Source of the DNA: Saccoglossus kowalevskii | Lineage: Eukaryota > Hemichordata > Enteropneusta > Harrimaniidae | DNA length: 10,644 nucleotides | Direction of reading: 5' to 3' | Assembly: GCF_000003605.2 (NCBI RefSeq) | Contig: NW_003125160.1 | Location: forward strand, 1-10,644 | Part shown: positions 1-8,994 of the stretch, piece after piece | Layout of the letters: every line of letters starts with the position of its first letter | How positions within the stretch are numbered: position 1 is the stretch's first letter | Position numbers and translations under genes: made by a program | The notes under the pieces: model-generated | The model's database searches: none | What the model was told of the DNA's origin: nothing | The model's input: only the letters and a program-made list of their open reading frames with translations

Positions 1-136
1 AACATTACAATGTAAATGCACTACATAACATGGTAAATGCACTACATAAGATGACAAATGCACTACATAACATGGTAAATGCACTACAGAACATGGTAAA
101 TGCACTACATAAGATGACAAATGCACTACATAACAT
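1..136. repeat. 21-bp tandem minisatellite with 63-bp higher-order period
   Basis: Six units are seen, starting at 1, 27, 48, 69, 90 and 111, with a decaying seventh from 132. Most are exactly 21 bp; the first carries about 5 extra bases. Two unit types alternate: type A contains aacatggtaaatgcactaca and type B starts aagatgacaaatg. The order A-A-B-A-A-B-A gives a 63-bp higher-order period. The array continues beyond the left edge. Because 21 is a multiple of three, one plus frame stays open from 3 to a TAG at 156-158, and one minus frame is also open, as expected for any such repeat. There is no sign that it is translated. Confidence 0.93.
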
Positions 137-168
137 ACTATTTTACGACTTAAGATAGCTGTGGCTTT

Positions 169-805
169 CCATAGATACTGCACACTCCATACCCTGTTGT
201 CATGCTGTCTGTAACTCAAAAATATGATGCAGTATTTTAGTATATATAGTAATATACAAATTCTACCAACAATATGACAATTCTACCTATAATGCGTTAA
301 TTCTATTCAAGCATTCAAGAACATCTTGCCAGTCTTTTCGTGTTGCGTGTATTTATTTTTTTGATCATTCTTGTTTTTTGATTACTGTTTATCATCAATG
401 TACGACTTCCAACAGTTACTGGTTGTTTCAAACTTTAGTCTTCAGACCACAATTTATGCACCTCTAACTACGCATGCGCAAAACTATTAATGTGGAACGT
501 AATCTATGAGTACATTTCACGCCAAAATAGTCTTTTCAATGATGGTTTGTAATCACGTACAATATTGTCTGAAATATCCCACGTTGTTTTCTATATCAAA
601 GGAACTTTGCTTAAACTACAATGTAATGGATGCATTGTTGTTTAATGAATGACAGAGGATTGTGAGAAGTAAATAGAATATGAAGTATATTACAATATAT
701 ACATTTGTATAAATAACGTATGTCTTCTGGATCTCACAGGCGAGGTTATTGCAATTTTCATATTAATTGCTGAGCGTGATACGTGCAGTCTCTAAGTAAA
801 TAACA
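169..805 (+). repeat. Dispersed repeat, copy A (truncated)
   Basis: This stretch aligns by eye with copies B and C. Shared anchors include a block around ataccctgttgtcatgctgt (187-206), the 'atgacaattctacct' block near 274-288 (closest to copy C), 'gattactgtttatcatcaatgta' near 379-401, and an 'acaggcga' anchor near 737-744. After that anchor it jumps to a block near 770-795 (ctgagcgtgatacgtgcag) that in copy C lies at about 4299-4318, so roughly 300 bp present in C is missing here. No coding frame is conserved between copies. The strand is given only relative to copies B and C. Boundaries are approximate, and the element class is unknown. Confidence 0.7.
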
Positions 806-892
806 ATAAATAAACTAATTGTGTTTATATAGTTAAGGAAAAGTAATCGTTATTGAACCAAAACGTGCATGGCATTGAAATCAAATTACTTG

Positions 893-2080
893 TGTCATTT
901 TTTTCGAATGCCACAATGACATCAACGTAACACACCATCGGGTATTCAATTCACTATCTTGTTAGCGAAAGTGGTGCTGTACTGTTAGCAGAGTACCTGT
1001 AGATCCATTTGAATAACGTCATCATCAGCAGCAGGACATTACATTCACTTACACAACTGTTACTGCCCACTTCGTACCCTGCTGTCTTAACGTTTATGTC
1101 TCAAAAATCTCAATTCGGTATTGCAATATACAAATTCTACATGCAATATGTTAAATATGCAGCAAATGTAGCAATTTGTCTTTACGTGTATAATGTATTT
1201 ATTTCTTTGATCATTCATGCTCTTTATTATCAATGTATGATTGCAAACTTTGCTCAACAATTTGATGACTCTAGGTAACTTGTTATGCATACTGTAAATA
1301 TACATGCGTATCACCATTGATAAAAAATGTTACGTTTAATACTATAAGAATTATTTTCCTATAATGATGTGCAAATCATGTTTACCGTATATTAAAGAGA
1401 CATTTCTTTAGACTGCAAGATAATGTACATACTGGTTTAAATACATAAATACGCATTTTTTTCCAATAGATACATTTATGTATGTAACGTTCGTCGCAAG
1501 AAACTAACAGGCGAACGTTACGCTAACGTAAATAACGATCTAATACTCTGTTTTCCTAATATTCACATCAATTATGAGAAGGCAATGCGTTATATTTGTC
1601 ATAATGCTAGTACATATACCTTATTAAGGTAAAGTGGATAATAAGGGAACATGTCCGAATTACTTTAAATTTGTAATAATGTCCCAAATATCAACATACA
1701 TAGGGCAATTTTCAGGTTTATATCGTGACCCTATTCACTATTAGTAATTAGTTTTTTTTTCAAATCGATGCTTTATTTATCTTGGTTAAACAAGTTTAAT
1801 CATCGCTATAACAACAGTTCACAACATACAAAGCGTTCACTGCTAGCTGAGTGTACATTAACCATTTTGGAGATTGACGCAATTTCAAGGTTACATGTGT
1901 TAGTCAAATTTAACTTCAGAACTACATTACTAATCACAAGGATAACATTATTTGGTACGTATGTTATGTTAATCAATAAAGGGTTGTCATTTGCAGATGA
2001 AACATTATTAATTTTGTTCAATTTTAAAAATGAATGCATTATTCCATGTCACGACTTGCATAAATGGATGATTTGACTTT
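893..2080 (+). repeat. Dispersed repeat, copy B (longest)
   Basis: This is the longest of three same-direction copies. It matches copy C from about 'cgaatgccacaatgac' (905-920; C 3449-3464) through the shared block tactgcccacttcgtacc (1061-1078; C 3594-3611) to the 3' blocks actacattactaatcacaag (1921-1940; C 4402-4421) and 'gatttgactttt' (2070-2081; C about 4570). Short open frames inside (1009-1278, 1768-2076 and their antisense counterparts) are not conserved as protein in the other copies and are chance frames in AT-rich DNA. No terminal inverted repeats, LTRs or target-site duplications could be defined by eye. It could be a non-autonomous transposon or an old local duplication. Confidence 0.75.
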
Positions 2081-3439
2081 TATAATTGTATTAATTCCAA
2101 CTTATTACTCATCCAGCTACTAGTTGGTCTCGCATGCCATTGGTCAAGTAGATCGTTTGATTCACTGTAAGCTGTACTCTCTACTGGTGGTATAAGAGAT
2201 TGTACAACTCACTGCATGCTATTCTGTTATCTGGAGATCTAGCTAATTGTGCAGCTTACTCACTTCAACCTGGGCCATCTACTTATTGCTTCAACAGAAT
2301 TTTTTCAGAAGTGAATATCACTTCAGTGTTTATCTTGTTTTGTGTTTATTTATTAAAGGACAAGTATTAGAAAAAGCTTAGTTCAGACATTAAGTCACTT
2401 TTTTATGATATAAGAATTACTATTAAGTTCTGGACAACACTCGGTAACGCATTCAGTAATTTTCTCGATATTAATTTAACATTTTATCATCGGAGCAAAT
2501 TTCGGGGACCGGGGACTCTTCATTGCCGGAACTGGTCAATCGTCTCGATTGCCAAGATGTAATGTTATATTACCACTGATCGTTTGTACAACAAACCCAG
2601 AAAGTGGGATATTATATAGCCACCTGATAAAAAATAAACTTGACAAACATTTAAGGAAATGTGGTAGCTTTTTGCATGTTATTTTTAACTGAAGCTATCA
2701 CACAATGTATTAATATAATGATCAGTGTGTGTATTAATCTAACAGTTTTTCTCCTTGGCTTAGTTGCACTTTTAGTTTGTAGCTGTTTTTGCCTTTTGTC
2801 ATGTATTTTTTAATTTATGTTGCTGCATTAATAACAATGAAAAACTCGTACGGTATAGAACTATTACAAGCATGTGAAAAAATACGTGAACACTTAAGCT
2901 TCATACCAGTTTAGGATGTTATATTTACTTGTATATGTTTTTCAACCCGAAATAAGCTGATTTAGTTAATGTTCCCAGAAAATTTGAACACTGTTATTGC
3001 TGGATTGCAAATAATACACAAAAGACAGAAATATATGTTCAACCGAAACACTGCGATTGTGCTGGTATAAACGTCATTTTCTTAATATTCAGACTAGCGA
3101 GAACACGGTGAATGATAAGGTCAAAATGTTGTATCTACACATTATGTAAAATACATCCGTTGTAACCCGGGTTTATGGTTTATCAAAAGAAGATATGTTT
3201 CTTAGTTATCACGAACATTCTGCTTTAGTCAGAAATTGGCTATGGCGAAACAAATAACTCCGAGATCGCTACGTCACATGACGACATGAAACTCGGAATC
3301 GGGGTTTTTGTAAACATATATATTGTTTTCGTTGTGGTTAATTACATGCTTTCTGTGTGTGAGTAAATTAAAAAAAAAACTTAAAAATAAAAAAAAGGAA
3401 CATTTTTCGCTCATGGTGTCAACATCCAATTGCATTGCT
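2081..3439. other. Unassigned AT-rich spacer between repeat copies B and C
   Basis: No gene, RNA or element can be supported in this 1.36-kb stretch. It has a TATA-like 'gtataagag' near 2189, a small stem (gaagtg/cacttc with a 5-nt loop) near 2308-2324 and an aacccgggtt palindrome near 3165. A strongly A-rich run (3366-3398) lies about 40 bp before copy C. Nearby short open frames (such as 3274-3465 minus and 3323-3559 plus) contain homopolymer-encoded Lys or Phe runs and look spurious. Confidence 0.5.
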
Positions 3440-4582
3440 CGTGTTTGCGAATGGTACAGTGACATTAATTTAACCTACCGGCGGGGATTAAATACAATGT
3501 ATTGTTATCGAAAGTGTGTGTGTCTTGTTTGCAGAATACCTGTAGACAAATTTGATTAACAACACCGGGATATTAAAATCACTTACACATGCGATACTGC
3601 CCACTTCGTACCATGCTGTCTTAGCGTTTATATTTCAAAAATACGAGGAAGTAAATCGGTATTGTTATTTACTCAAAATATGACAACTCTACCTACAATA
3701 TGTCAATTCTGTACAACATATGCAGCAAAAGTTTCCAAGAGCACCTTGCCTGTCGTTTCGTTTTGATTATTCGTGCTCTTTGATTACTGTTAATTATCAA
3801 TGTATAATTTCCATCATTTACTCTTTGTTCGAATTTTGATGATCAGATCACAGTTTTTGCATCCTCCAAATATGGAAGGTTACATTTCATACTAAAGAAT
3901 TCGTCTTTCTATGATGATGTGCAAATTACGTACAGGAATTTGATACATTATTGCAAAAAGACAAGTAATGTCGGTTGTCCCCCACACACAGGCAAGAATT
4001 ACACTGAAAAACGACCTCATATGTTCACCTAATACTCCTATCGATAATGAGGCGACAAAGAGTTATTTATGCACTATACTTTGAAGTAATTAGTGTGTAT
4101 CGTTTTTTTTCCGGAATTTTTCCAAAAATCAACGGGCAAAGATAACTTTTAGGTATATCTCGTGATCCTTCACAACTATTCATTATTATTAATTGCATTT
4201 AAATGACACAAGTTTTTTTAAATTGATGTTTTATTCTCCTCGGTGAAATAACGGCAGTTCATACTTCAACATACAATGCATTGAGTTCATGTTCACTTGT
4301 TGAGCGTGCTACGTGCGGTTTCTATGTAAGCGTGCATTAACGATTTACAAGATTGACACAATGTCAAGGTTATATGAAATAGTCCAATTCAACTTCTATA
4401 GAACTACATTACTAATCACAAGGAGAGGATGAAATTAATTGATACGTATGTTTTGTTAATCAATACTTGCAGGGTTGGTATGTGCAGTGCTCGAATGCAG
4501 CTGAGACCCTAATATTATTTTCAATCCTGAAAAATGAACGCATTATTTCGGGTCATGACTTGCAAAGGTGATTTGACTTTAT
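3440..4582 (+). repeat. Dispersed repeat, copy C
   Basis: This is the third copy, in the same orientation as A and B. It begins near the shared 'gcgaatggtacagtgac' block (3448-3464) and ends with 'catgacttgca...gatttgacttt' (about 4554-4580), the counterpart of B 2049-2080. It keeps blocks that B lacks, including 'gttgagcgtgctacgtgcgg' (4299-4318), which copy A also has. It lacks part of the segment that A and B share before the 'acaggc' anchor (3989-3994). Such mutually exclusive deletions show that the three copies decayed independently from a longer ancestor. No conserved open frame spans the copies. Confidence 0.75.
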
Positions 4583-5200
4583 TATTTTCACCATTTTTTT
4601 GGGAGAAGTACTCAGCTGTTATAAGCTGATGAAAATACGCGTTGACAATTTGAGAACTGAATTTGACTCTCATTGCATTCAAATTTGGAATATGGGATCG
4701 TTGTTATGTGTAGGCGCAGGTGGTTAATGTAATTGGTGTCGATTGCTTTTTTACAAAACACATTTTGTTAAATTCTAAGACGATCATTCTTTGTAATGCG
4801 TCATCTGTCTAATCTGCCTTTGCTAATCCTCGTGGCGTCATACCACACGTGACATATCAATCCTAGCCATATTTTTACAATGTCAAGATATACAAATGAT
4901 GCCTGCAATTAAAATGGCTAATTTTTTTTTTCAAATTTTCAAATAGCTAACAAGTTTTAACTTAGTTTTTAATTCGACAAGTGAGTACGTTTTTTATAAG
5001 ATGGAATACATACTTGGCATTGACACACCAAGCAATATAAGAACTACGATGTCTAGTTTTACTCCCCGACTAAAATTTCTGACCCGTGTTTCACTAACGT
5101 TTTTTACATATGTTTATCCATATTACCAATCATTGCATAAGTGTAATGACGTTCAACCCCATGTGTTGATCATGGTATTACTTTCAGTTTGCTTGCATGA
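4583..5200. other. Unassigned AT-rich stretch
   Basis: I see no supported feature. The plus frame 5001-5324 (107 codons, start at 5001) is open, but it ends inside the TTGA microsatellite, shows no recognisable domain and has composition like the background. I do not call it a gene. It could be the eroded 3' part of the LINE-like fragment annotated next. Confidence 0.4.
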
Positions 5201-5311
5201 TCACAAGAGAACACCGGTGGTCGTCGCGCAGCACGTGTTCGAATTTTACCTATTTATAATTGATTCGTGTTTTGTAAACTACAAGTGTACATTATTAGGT
5301 AAAATAAAATA

Positions 5312-5347
<36 letters not shown>
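5201..5347 (+). mobile_element. Possible 3' end of a truncated LINE
   Basis: The segment ends in 'aaaataaaat' (5301-5310), a polyadenylation-like stretch, followed directly by about nine TTGA units. Several LINE clades, including CR1/L2-like elements, end at the 3' side in a short tandem repeat rather than poly(A), so this arrangement fits a 5'-truncated insertion on the plus strand. No reverse transcriptase motif is visible upstream and the 5' limit is arbitrary. A plain microsatellite is the alternative. Confidence 0.33.
5313..5347. repeat. (TTGA)n microsatellite
   Basis: Eight perfect TTGA units (5313-5344) plus TTG. Confidence 0.97.
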
Positions 5348-5348
<1 letters not shown>

Positions 5349-6289
5349 ATACGTCGCTATGAGTCCCATATCGAACAGGACGCGGCTCGACGACTGCCAC
5401 CCTTTAAGCTTCCGTTGTCAGCTTATTTGGTAACTAACATTGTACAACTTGACTTGAGCGATTGGATAAATAAAACAACCTACATATAAATAATCGGTAC
5501 ACTGATGGCGCTGTATAATTACTACTAATAGTTTTAAACCCAATACTAGCTATTTCACAAATCATCCGACACCGTAGTACATGTGTTAGCTAATGGTGGG
5601 ACAGTGCCGTTTTGCCGTAAGGACTTATATTTATCACAATCATAGAGACTGTCAGTATATGCTGCTGCCTAAATTGACATAAGTGAACAACCCACTGGTT
5701 GACCTATAAGCTGTAATTACAGACTGTGTCTATTGCGCCTTAAACACGATTGCAAGACCCACACATGTTGGCAAAAAACTGACTATTTTTTTTTCCATTT
5801 TCTCCGGAGAAGCCTAGATTTGCTAGGGAATAGCAATAAAGATATACTATTCCACGCACACAAACAGTTATTAGCATTAATCCATTCATAAAAACGCAAA
5901 CGTATGTTTTTATAAGTAATTTTTCACCATTAAACTAGACTTTTTTTATTCCTTGTTTCTCGAGTTTTTATAAGGCAATTTGTTTGAGGAGGGCGGAAAA
6001 AATATTTTTTTCCATTAGATTTGTGTGTTTCTCAGGGAAAAAAATGAAGATAAAAATAAGTTTTTTAGCAATTTTTTGCACTTACAAGTCGGCGGGCACG
6101 AGAAATTACCTTGAAATAAAATTTTATTTTTATTTCATTTTCGGTTCCTGCTCATTCGGCGGGTTCGCGAAACAAGGGATAATAAAAGTCTGTCCTCAAC
6201 AGAAGGAATTATGTCATGGTTATGATCAATTATTGCCATTCATCGAAGCTGTAAATACCCTTAATCAACCATAATGTGTATGTCGCATT
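5348..6289. other. Unassigned region; one AT-rich hairpin
   Basis: No gene can be supported. A perfect 10-bp inverted repeat, tgaaataaaa/ttttatttca, lies at 6112-6121 and 6128-6137 with a 6-nt spacer. The 8-mer tcggcggg occurs on both sides of it (near 6089 and 6157). A 96-codon plus frame (5984-6274) crosses this; it begins with Lys/Phe-rich low-complexity codons and matches no family I know. Its second half could be part of an exon but nothing confirms this. Confidence 0.4.
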
Positions 6290-6328
6290 TGTTGGAATAG
6301 TTCCGATTTTCCGAACCAGGTATTTCAG
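6290..6328 (+). repeat. Left arm of 39-bp inverted repeat
   Basis: Read on the plus strand, this segment matches the reverse complement of 6728-6766 at 33 of 39 positions, with a shared core of 'gttccgatttt' followed by 'gaaccagg'. The arms are 399 bp apart. Both arms, read in the matching direction, give the peptide VPIFRTR. It may be a fold-back or MITE-like element, or a displaced fragment of the retroelement relic. Confidence 0.7.
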
Positions 6329-6660
6329 TTTCAGAACTTGGATATGAACTATAAGAAATATAGTATCATATCATCACGTACCTTTTATTTCTAGAAGTCA
6401 CGTTATTTTTAATATTGTTGGTGCTCTGTTGTAATTAACAAACGAATATTATACTCTGATGTGTCCAAAATGAAAATTTGTTTATCATTGATATTTATGT
6501 TTGCTTGTTTGATTGCACACACGTGTAGTTTATATTTTATCATATATTTTTCGCGTACATATGTAATGTGTTGGCATAGCACCTTTGGCATAGCCATGGT
6601 GCTTGAGTGAATTAAGAACTATTGCTGAAAATAAATATTTTAAAACCATTTGCATATTTA
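6329..6660. other. Unassigned spacer inside the inverted repeat
   Basis: AT-rich with no supported gene. The 62-codon minus frame at 6409-6597 has no recognisable features. If the retroelement relic once had a 3' LTR it should lie in or beyond this area, but I could not define LTR ends or a polypurine tract. Confidence 0.4.
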
Positions 6661-7054
6661 TACCAGCCACAATCTATAAGAACGGCGAGTACTGTTGATC
6701 AATACCATAATGTTGATGATGCCAGAGCCGACATTCCTGGTTCTGAAAATCGGAACCATTGCAACACCATCCATCGGGCAGGCAACAAATTGTGATATTA
6801 CCTCACAAACATGTGTTGGTATTTAACTGACACATGTAACGTGGGGGACTTCGTATAACTCAGAACCTTTTCTTAGTTTTCATTATATTTTGGTTTTAGT
6901 TGTTTCAATTGCCCCATCATAATTCACCTATTTGTTAAAAGTTGTAGTAGTGAAGTTGCCAGTTCTCTTCAACGCAATTTCATAAGCAGTAAGTAAGGGG
7001 TTGCATAACTTGATTAAATAACCTTGTATGGTCACATAGTCTTCGTAAGGTCAC
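6661..7054 (-). pseudogene. pol: Pol C-terminal region remnant
   Basis: Directly after the integrase core the minus strand reads TLRRLCDHTRLFNQVMQ, like the helical segment that follows the core in gypsy integrases. Further on are scattered pieces (VNYDGAIETTKTK; KGSELYEV) that could be the C-terminal DNA-binding region. A 54-codon frame is open from 6822 to a TAA at 6658-6660 and contains the right arm of the 39-bp inverted repeat. Assignment weakens toward the low-coordinate end and the true element boundary is unknown. Confidence 0.45.
6728..6766 (-). repeat. Right arm of 39-bp inverted repeat
   Basis: Reverse complement matches 6290-6328 at 33 of 39 positions. The arm also contains its own small palindrome, tggttc/gaacca with a 9-nt loop (6738-6758). 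It overlaps the last open frame of the retroelement relic. Confidence 0.7.
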
Positions 7055-7640
7055 ATACAAGTTTAGGTCAGTTACTTGTCTTGCCATAATGTGTGAGTTC
7101 CTGGATTTTTTGGGTCGAAGCATGGTGTGCACTGCGGTACGCCATACTCACGCCATGATTGGTCTTCTTTGATCAATTTAGATTTAGCATATTGACCTAG
7201 CTTCAATTAAAACGTGTAGAATTTGCATAGAATAAATTGTCTTGAAACCTGCTTTTGCACGTTTAGTAATTTGCATATATGAAATTTCGTCAATAAGATT
7301 AATTAATGTACTTATGCCATTGTTACAGCATTTTGATTCTTCATAGAGTAGACCTTTACCATTATATAAAATAATCGCCCACCAATAGCATCACGTTATT
7401 TCAACTTTCAGTTTCTAGAAATTGTTCCATTACATCAAATGATATACAATTCCTTCCATTGGCAATGGTGTATTACTGTAAAGTTCCTCTAAAATGTTGC
7501 TTGGGTAATACAGTGTGTTTTGCATATTCCGTGCATTCTTAAATATCACGTGTGATATCAATCAAGTTTTTTTCTTTAACTTGTCTAATGGTTTTCGTCA
7601 CGCCCAATTATCCCCGAGTCAAATCACAGTGACGAACTAG
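7055..7640 (-). pseudogene. pol: Integrase remnant (zinc finger and DDE core)
   Basis: The N-terminal HHCC finger is visible as RHC at 7634, then LGVTKTIRQVKEKNL (7607-7563) and ECTEYAKH; the second cysteine of the CxxC pair is now tyrosine and the second histidine of the finger falls at a stop. The core starts PMEGIVYHLM (from 7462), where the first catalytic aspartate appears as histidine. It continues with YSMKNQNAVTMA (7362-7318 region), RFQDNLFYA (7250-7224) and, later, VWRTAVHTMLRP and ARQVTDLNLY (7159-7055). These blocks match the order of a gypsy integrase. Frameshifts, stops and deletions, including around the second aspartate, make it nonfunctional. Confidence 0.8.
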
Positions 7641-7713
7641 TAGAATCATGTCTAGCTGTCTATCAATTACTACTAATTTTCATTTCACTGTACCATCATT
7701 CTCAGCTACATCA

Positions 7714-8018
7714 TTAAACCCTGAATGTATTGTAGTTTCTGTTTGTCTCAATAGCAGAAATGCATCTATACATCACTTGATAAATACGATTTCTGCTCTT
7801 ATCTTTGTTTGACTGCTTCTGTTTTCCAGGTATGGGCTTTATTCACTGTTGGGTAGGGTTCTTTTTATGGTGCTCAATTACCCTGGTTCTGCTTATCATT
7901 AGCTCAAACTTATCGCGGTTCGGCATGACAGCTATTGATTGAATCTTTGTCATGTTATCGGCTACTCGTTCGACCTCCCGTCGAATCGTCTAAATATTTC
8001 AATGCATTCAGCATTACC
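7714..8018 (-). pseudogene. pol: RNase H-integrase linker remnant
   Basis: GNAECIEIFRRFDG is read from 8018, at the position where gypsy pol ends RNase H. After a frame change, an open minus frame runs from before 7953 (MTKIQSIAVMPNRDKFELM) to TAA at 7714-7716 with a single stop (TGA at 7843-7845). That is about 79 codons with one break and is the least damaged part of the element. It is charged and basic, with no catalytic motif. Confidence 0.6.
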
Positions 8019-8029
8019 GTAGATTACTG

Positions 8030-8290
8030 AGTCAGTGATCAATGTTCGTGTTGTAGTAATCCTGAATATTTATCCTCCTACAGCTTGGCCCACTGGATAT
8101 TCAAACAATTATCACTTATCACTATGTTGTAAATACTTTGTGAAAGTCACTAACGCTAGAAGTTCTTTGCAAGTTATCCTATAGTTCCACTCTGCAGCAC
8201 TCAACATCCAGTACAACCCCAATTCCATCTGTGTCCATGATATAACTTACAATATTTCTTCCTGAATATGCAAGGTAGGTGGGTGGTTAC
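8030..8290 (-). pseudogene. pol: RNase H domain remnant of Ty3/gypsy pol
   Basis: The clearest early anchor of the relic reads YIMDTDGIGVVL (about 8243-8208), corresponding to the first catalytic aspartate strand of gypsy RNase H. Next comes AEWNYRITCKELLALV (8195-8148) and TFTKYLQH, matching the conserved segment with the second catalytic acidic residue in KELLA. After a stop-rich deleted patch comes PVGQAV (from 8096) and, after a frameshift, INIQDYYNT. About ten residues are missing before AEWNY, and the segment with the later catalytic aspartate (TDH region) is lost. RNase H would remove the RNA strand after minus-strand DNA synthesis in an active element. Confidence 0.78.
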
Positions 8291-8639
8291 CATATCACCC
8301 CAACTTGTAATTCAACAGTTTCACGGCTTTGCGTCACCTTTATATTGGTACCCTCCTCGGTTGTTTTTCAATAGGTAAATTGTCACCAGGCAGTCACTAA
8401 TTGTTTTACCAACGTGGTATGACCCATGTTTTTATTCTCGCTTAGAATATGATAATCAGTCAAAAGTCACCACCTTCACCTTGGCCACAGCAATGTCATA
8501 CTATATAGGTCCCTCAGACATTGCTTCTAACATTACTGTTTCTGTTAACTAAATTAAAAGCTGTATGTAAACAGTGTTGATCCTACATATAACATACATA
8601 TTACAGTCTCGAACTGAATCATAAATTTGTGTAACGCTC
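8291..8639 (-). pseudogene. Scrambled protease-to-RNase H segment; RT core missing
   Basis: The active-site positions of protease and RNase H are only about 490 bp apart, whereas an intact element has a full reverse transcriptase between them. No YxDD-box or other palm motif is found in any frame. Two readings compete. One frame, including SYHVGKTISDCLVTIYLLKN (8425-8366), looks like the thumb/connection part of RT. Another, including TNIKVTQSRETVELQ, could be the protease-RT linker. I cannot choose between them; either way a large deletion has occurred. Confidence 0.5.
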
Positions 8640-8760
8640 ACACGTGCTTGTTGAGGCATCTCCAATTTCATGGTATGTTTGGATGATGGCAGTGTGACAG
8701 TTTTGAAATGAATGTACTATTATCAGTATCAACCCCGGCCCGTTCATCTTCCTACCAAAC
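8640..8760 (-). pseudogene. Aspartic protease remnant (retropepsin-like)
   Basis: The minus strand reads GVDTDNSTFIS around 8733-8700, preceded in another frame by KMNGPG, so a frameshift lies just before the active site. Retropepsins of LTR elements have D-T/S-G here followed by A/S-T and a hydrophobic-rich strand. In this copy the glycine is aspartate (codon GAT, 8722-8724), a single-base change from GGT that should abolish activity. The rest of the domain is scrambled by stops. Confidence 0.6.
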
Positions 8761-8763
8761 TTA

Positions 8764-8994
8764 TGTTACCATCATCCAGATCCCATGAGCTCGTCTGTTC
8801 CTTTTCCCGACATAATATTTTACTGCCTCCCTTAATATCAGTGAACTGGAATCACTCAGTGTTCTCGTTCCTTTGCTATGAAATTCAAAATTATGCAGTG
8901 CCGCTCGGTATTATTGAACGAAATTGGTGTTCTCAACTTGAATATTGACTTTTTCACCATACTTGTTGGGCTTGTTGAATGCAGCACGATGTTT
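8764..8994 (-). pseudogene. gag: gag-like remnant of Ty3/gypsy element
   Basis: One minus frame is interrupted only at 8911-8913 (TAA) between a TAG at 8995-8997 and a TAA at 8761-8763, giving open runs of 27 and 49 codons. The second run starts with YRAALHNFEF and continues into a Ser/Leu-rich then Lys/Arg-rich stretch. This resembles the helical capsid part of zinc-knuckle gypsy Gags, but the similarity is short. No CCHC knuckle is seen before the protease, so the C-terminal part of Gag seems deleted. Its position directly upstream of the protease supports the call. Confidence 0.5.

Noticed and set aside
905-940. Similarity of 'gacatcaacgtaacacacca' in repeat copy B to the 43-bp array unit
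   Set aside because: The match is short and interrupted and is absent from the equivalent place in copy C, so it is probably coincidence.
1009-2076. Open frames within repeat copy B on both strands (1009-1278, 1087-1317, 1768-2076, 1806-2039)
   Set aside because: They are not conserved as protein in copies A or C and overlap each other on opposite strands.
2100-2420. LTR-like promoter region (TATA-like gtataagag, downstream T-rich sequence)
   Set aside because: No matching second LTR, no defined TG...CA ends and no primer-binding site could be found.
5001-5324. 107-codon plus frame
   Set aside because: It runs into the TTGA microsatellite, has background composition and no recognisable motif.
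5984-6274. 96-codon plus frame
   Set aside because: Its start is in low-complexity A/T runs giving Lys/Phe-rich residues and no domain is recognised; an exon in the second half cannot be excluded but is unsupported.
3825-7970. GTTCGA occurrences that could be tRNA or SINE box B (near 3828, 5238, 7958)
   Set aside because: None has a box A at the right distance or a cloverleaf; the last lies in the retroelement relic.
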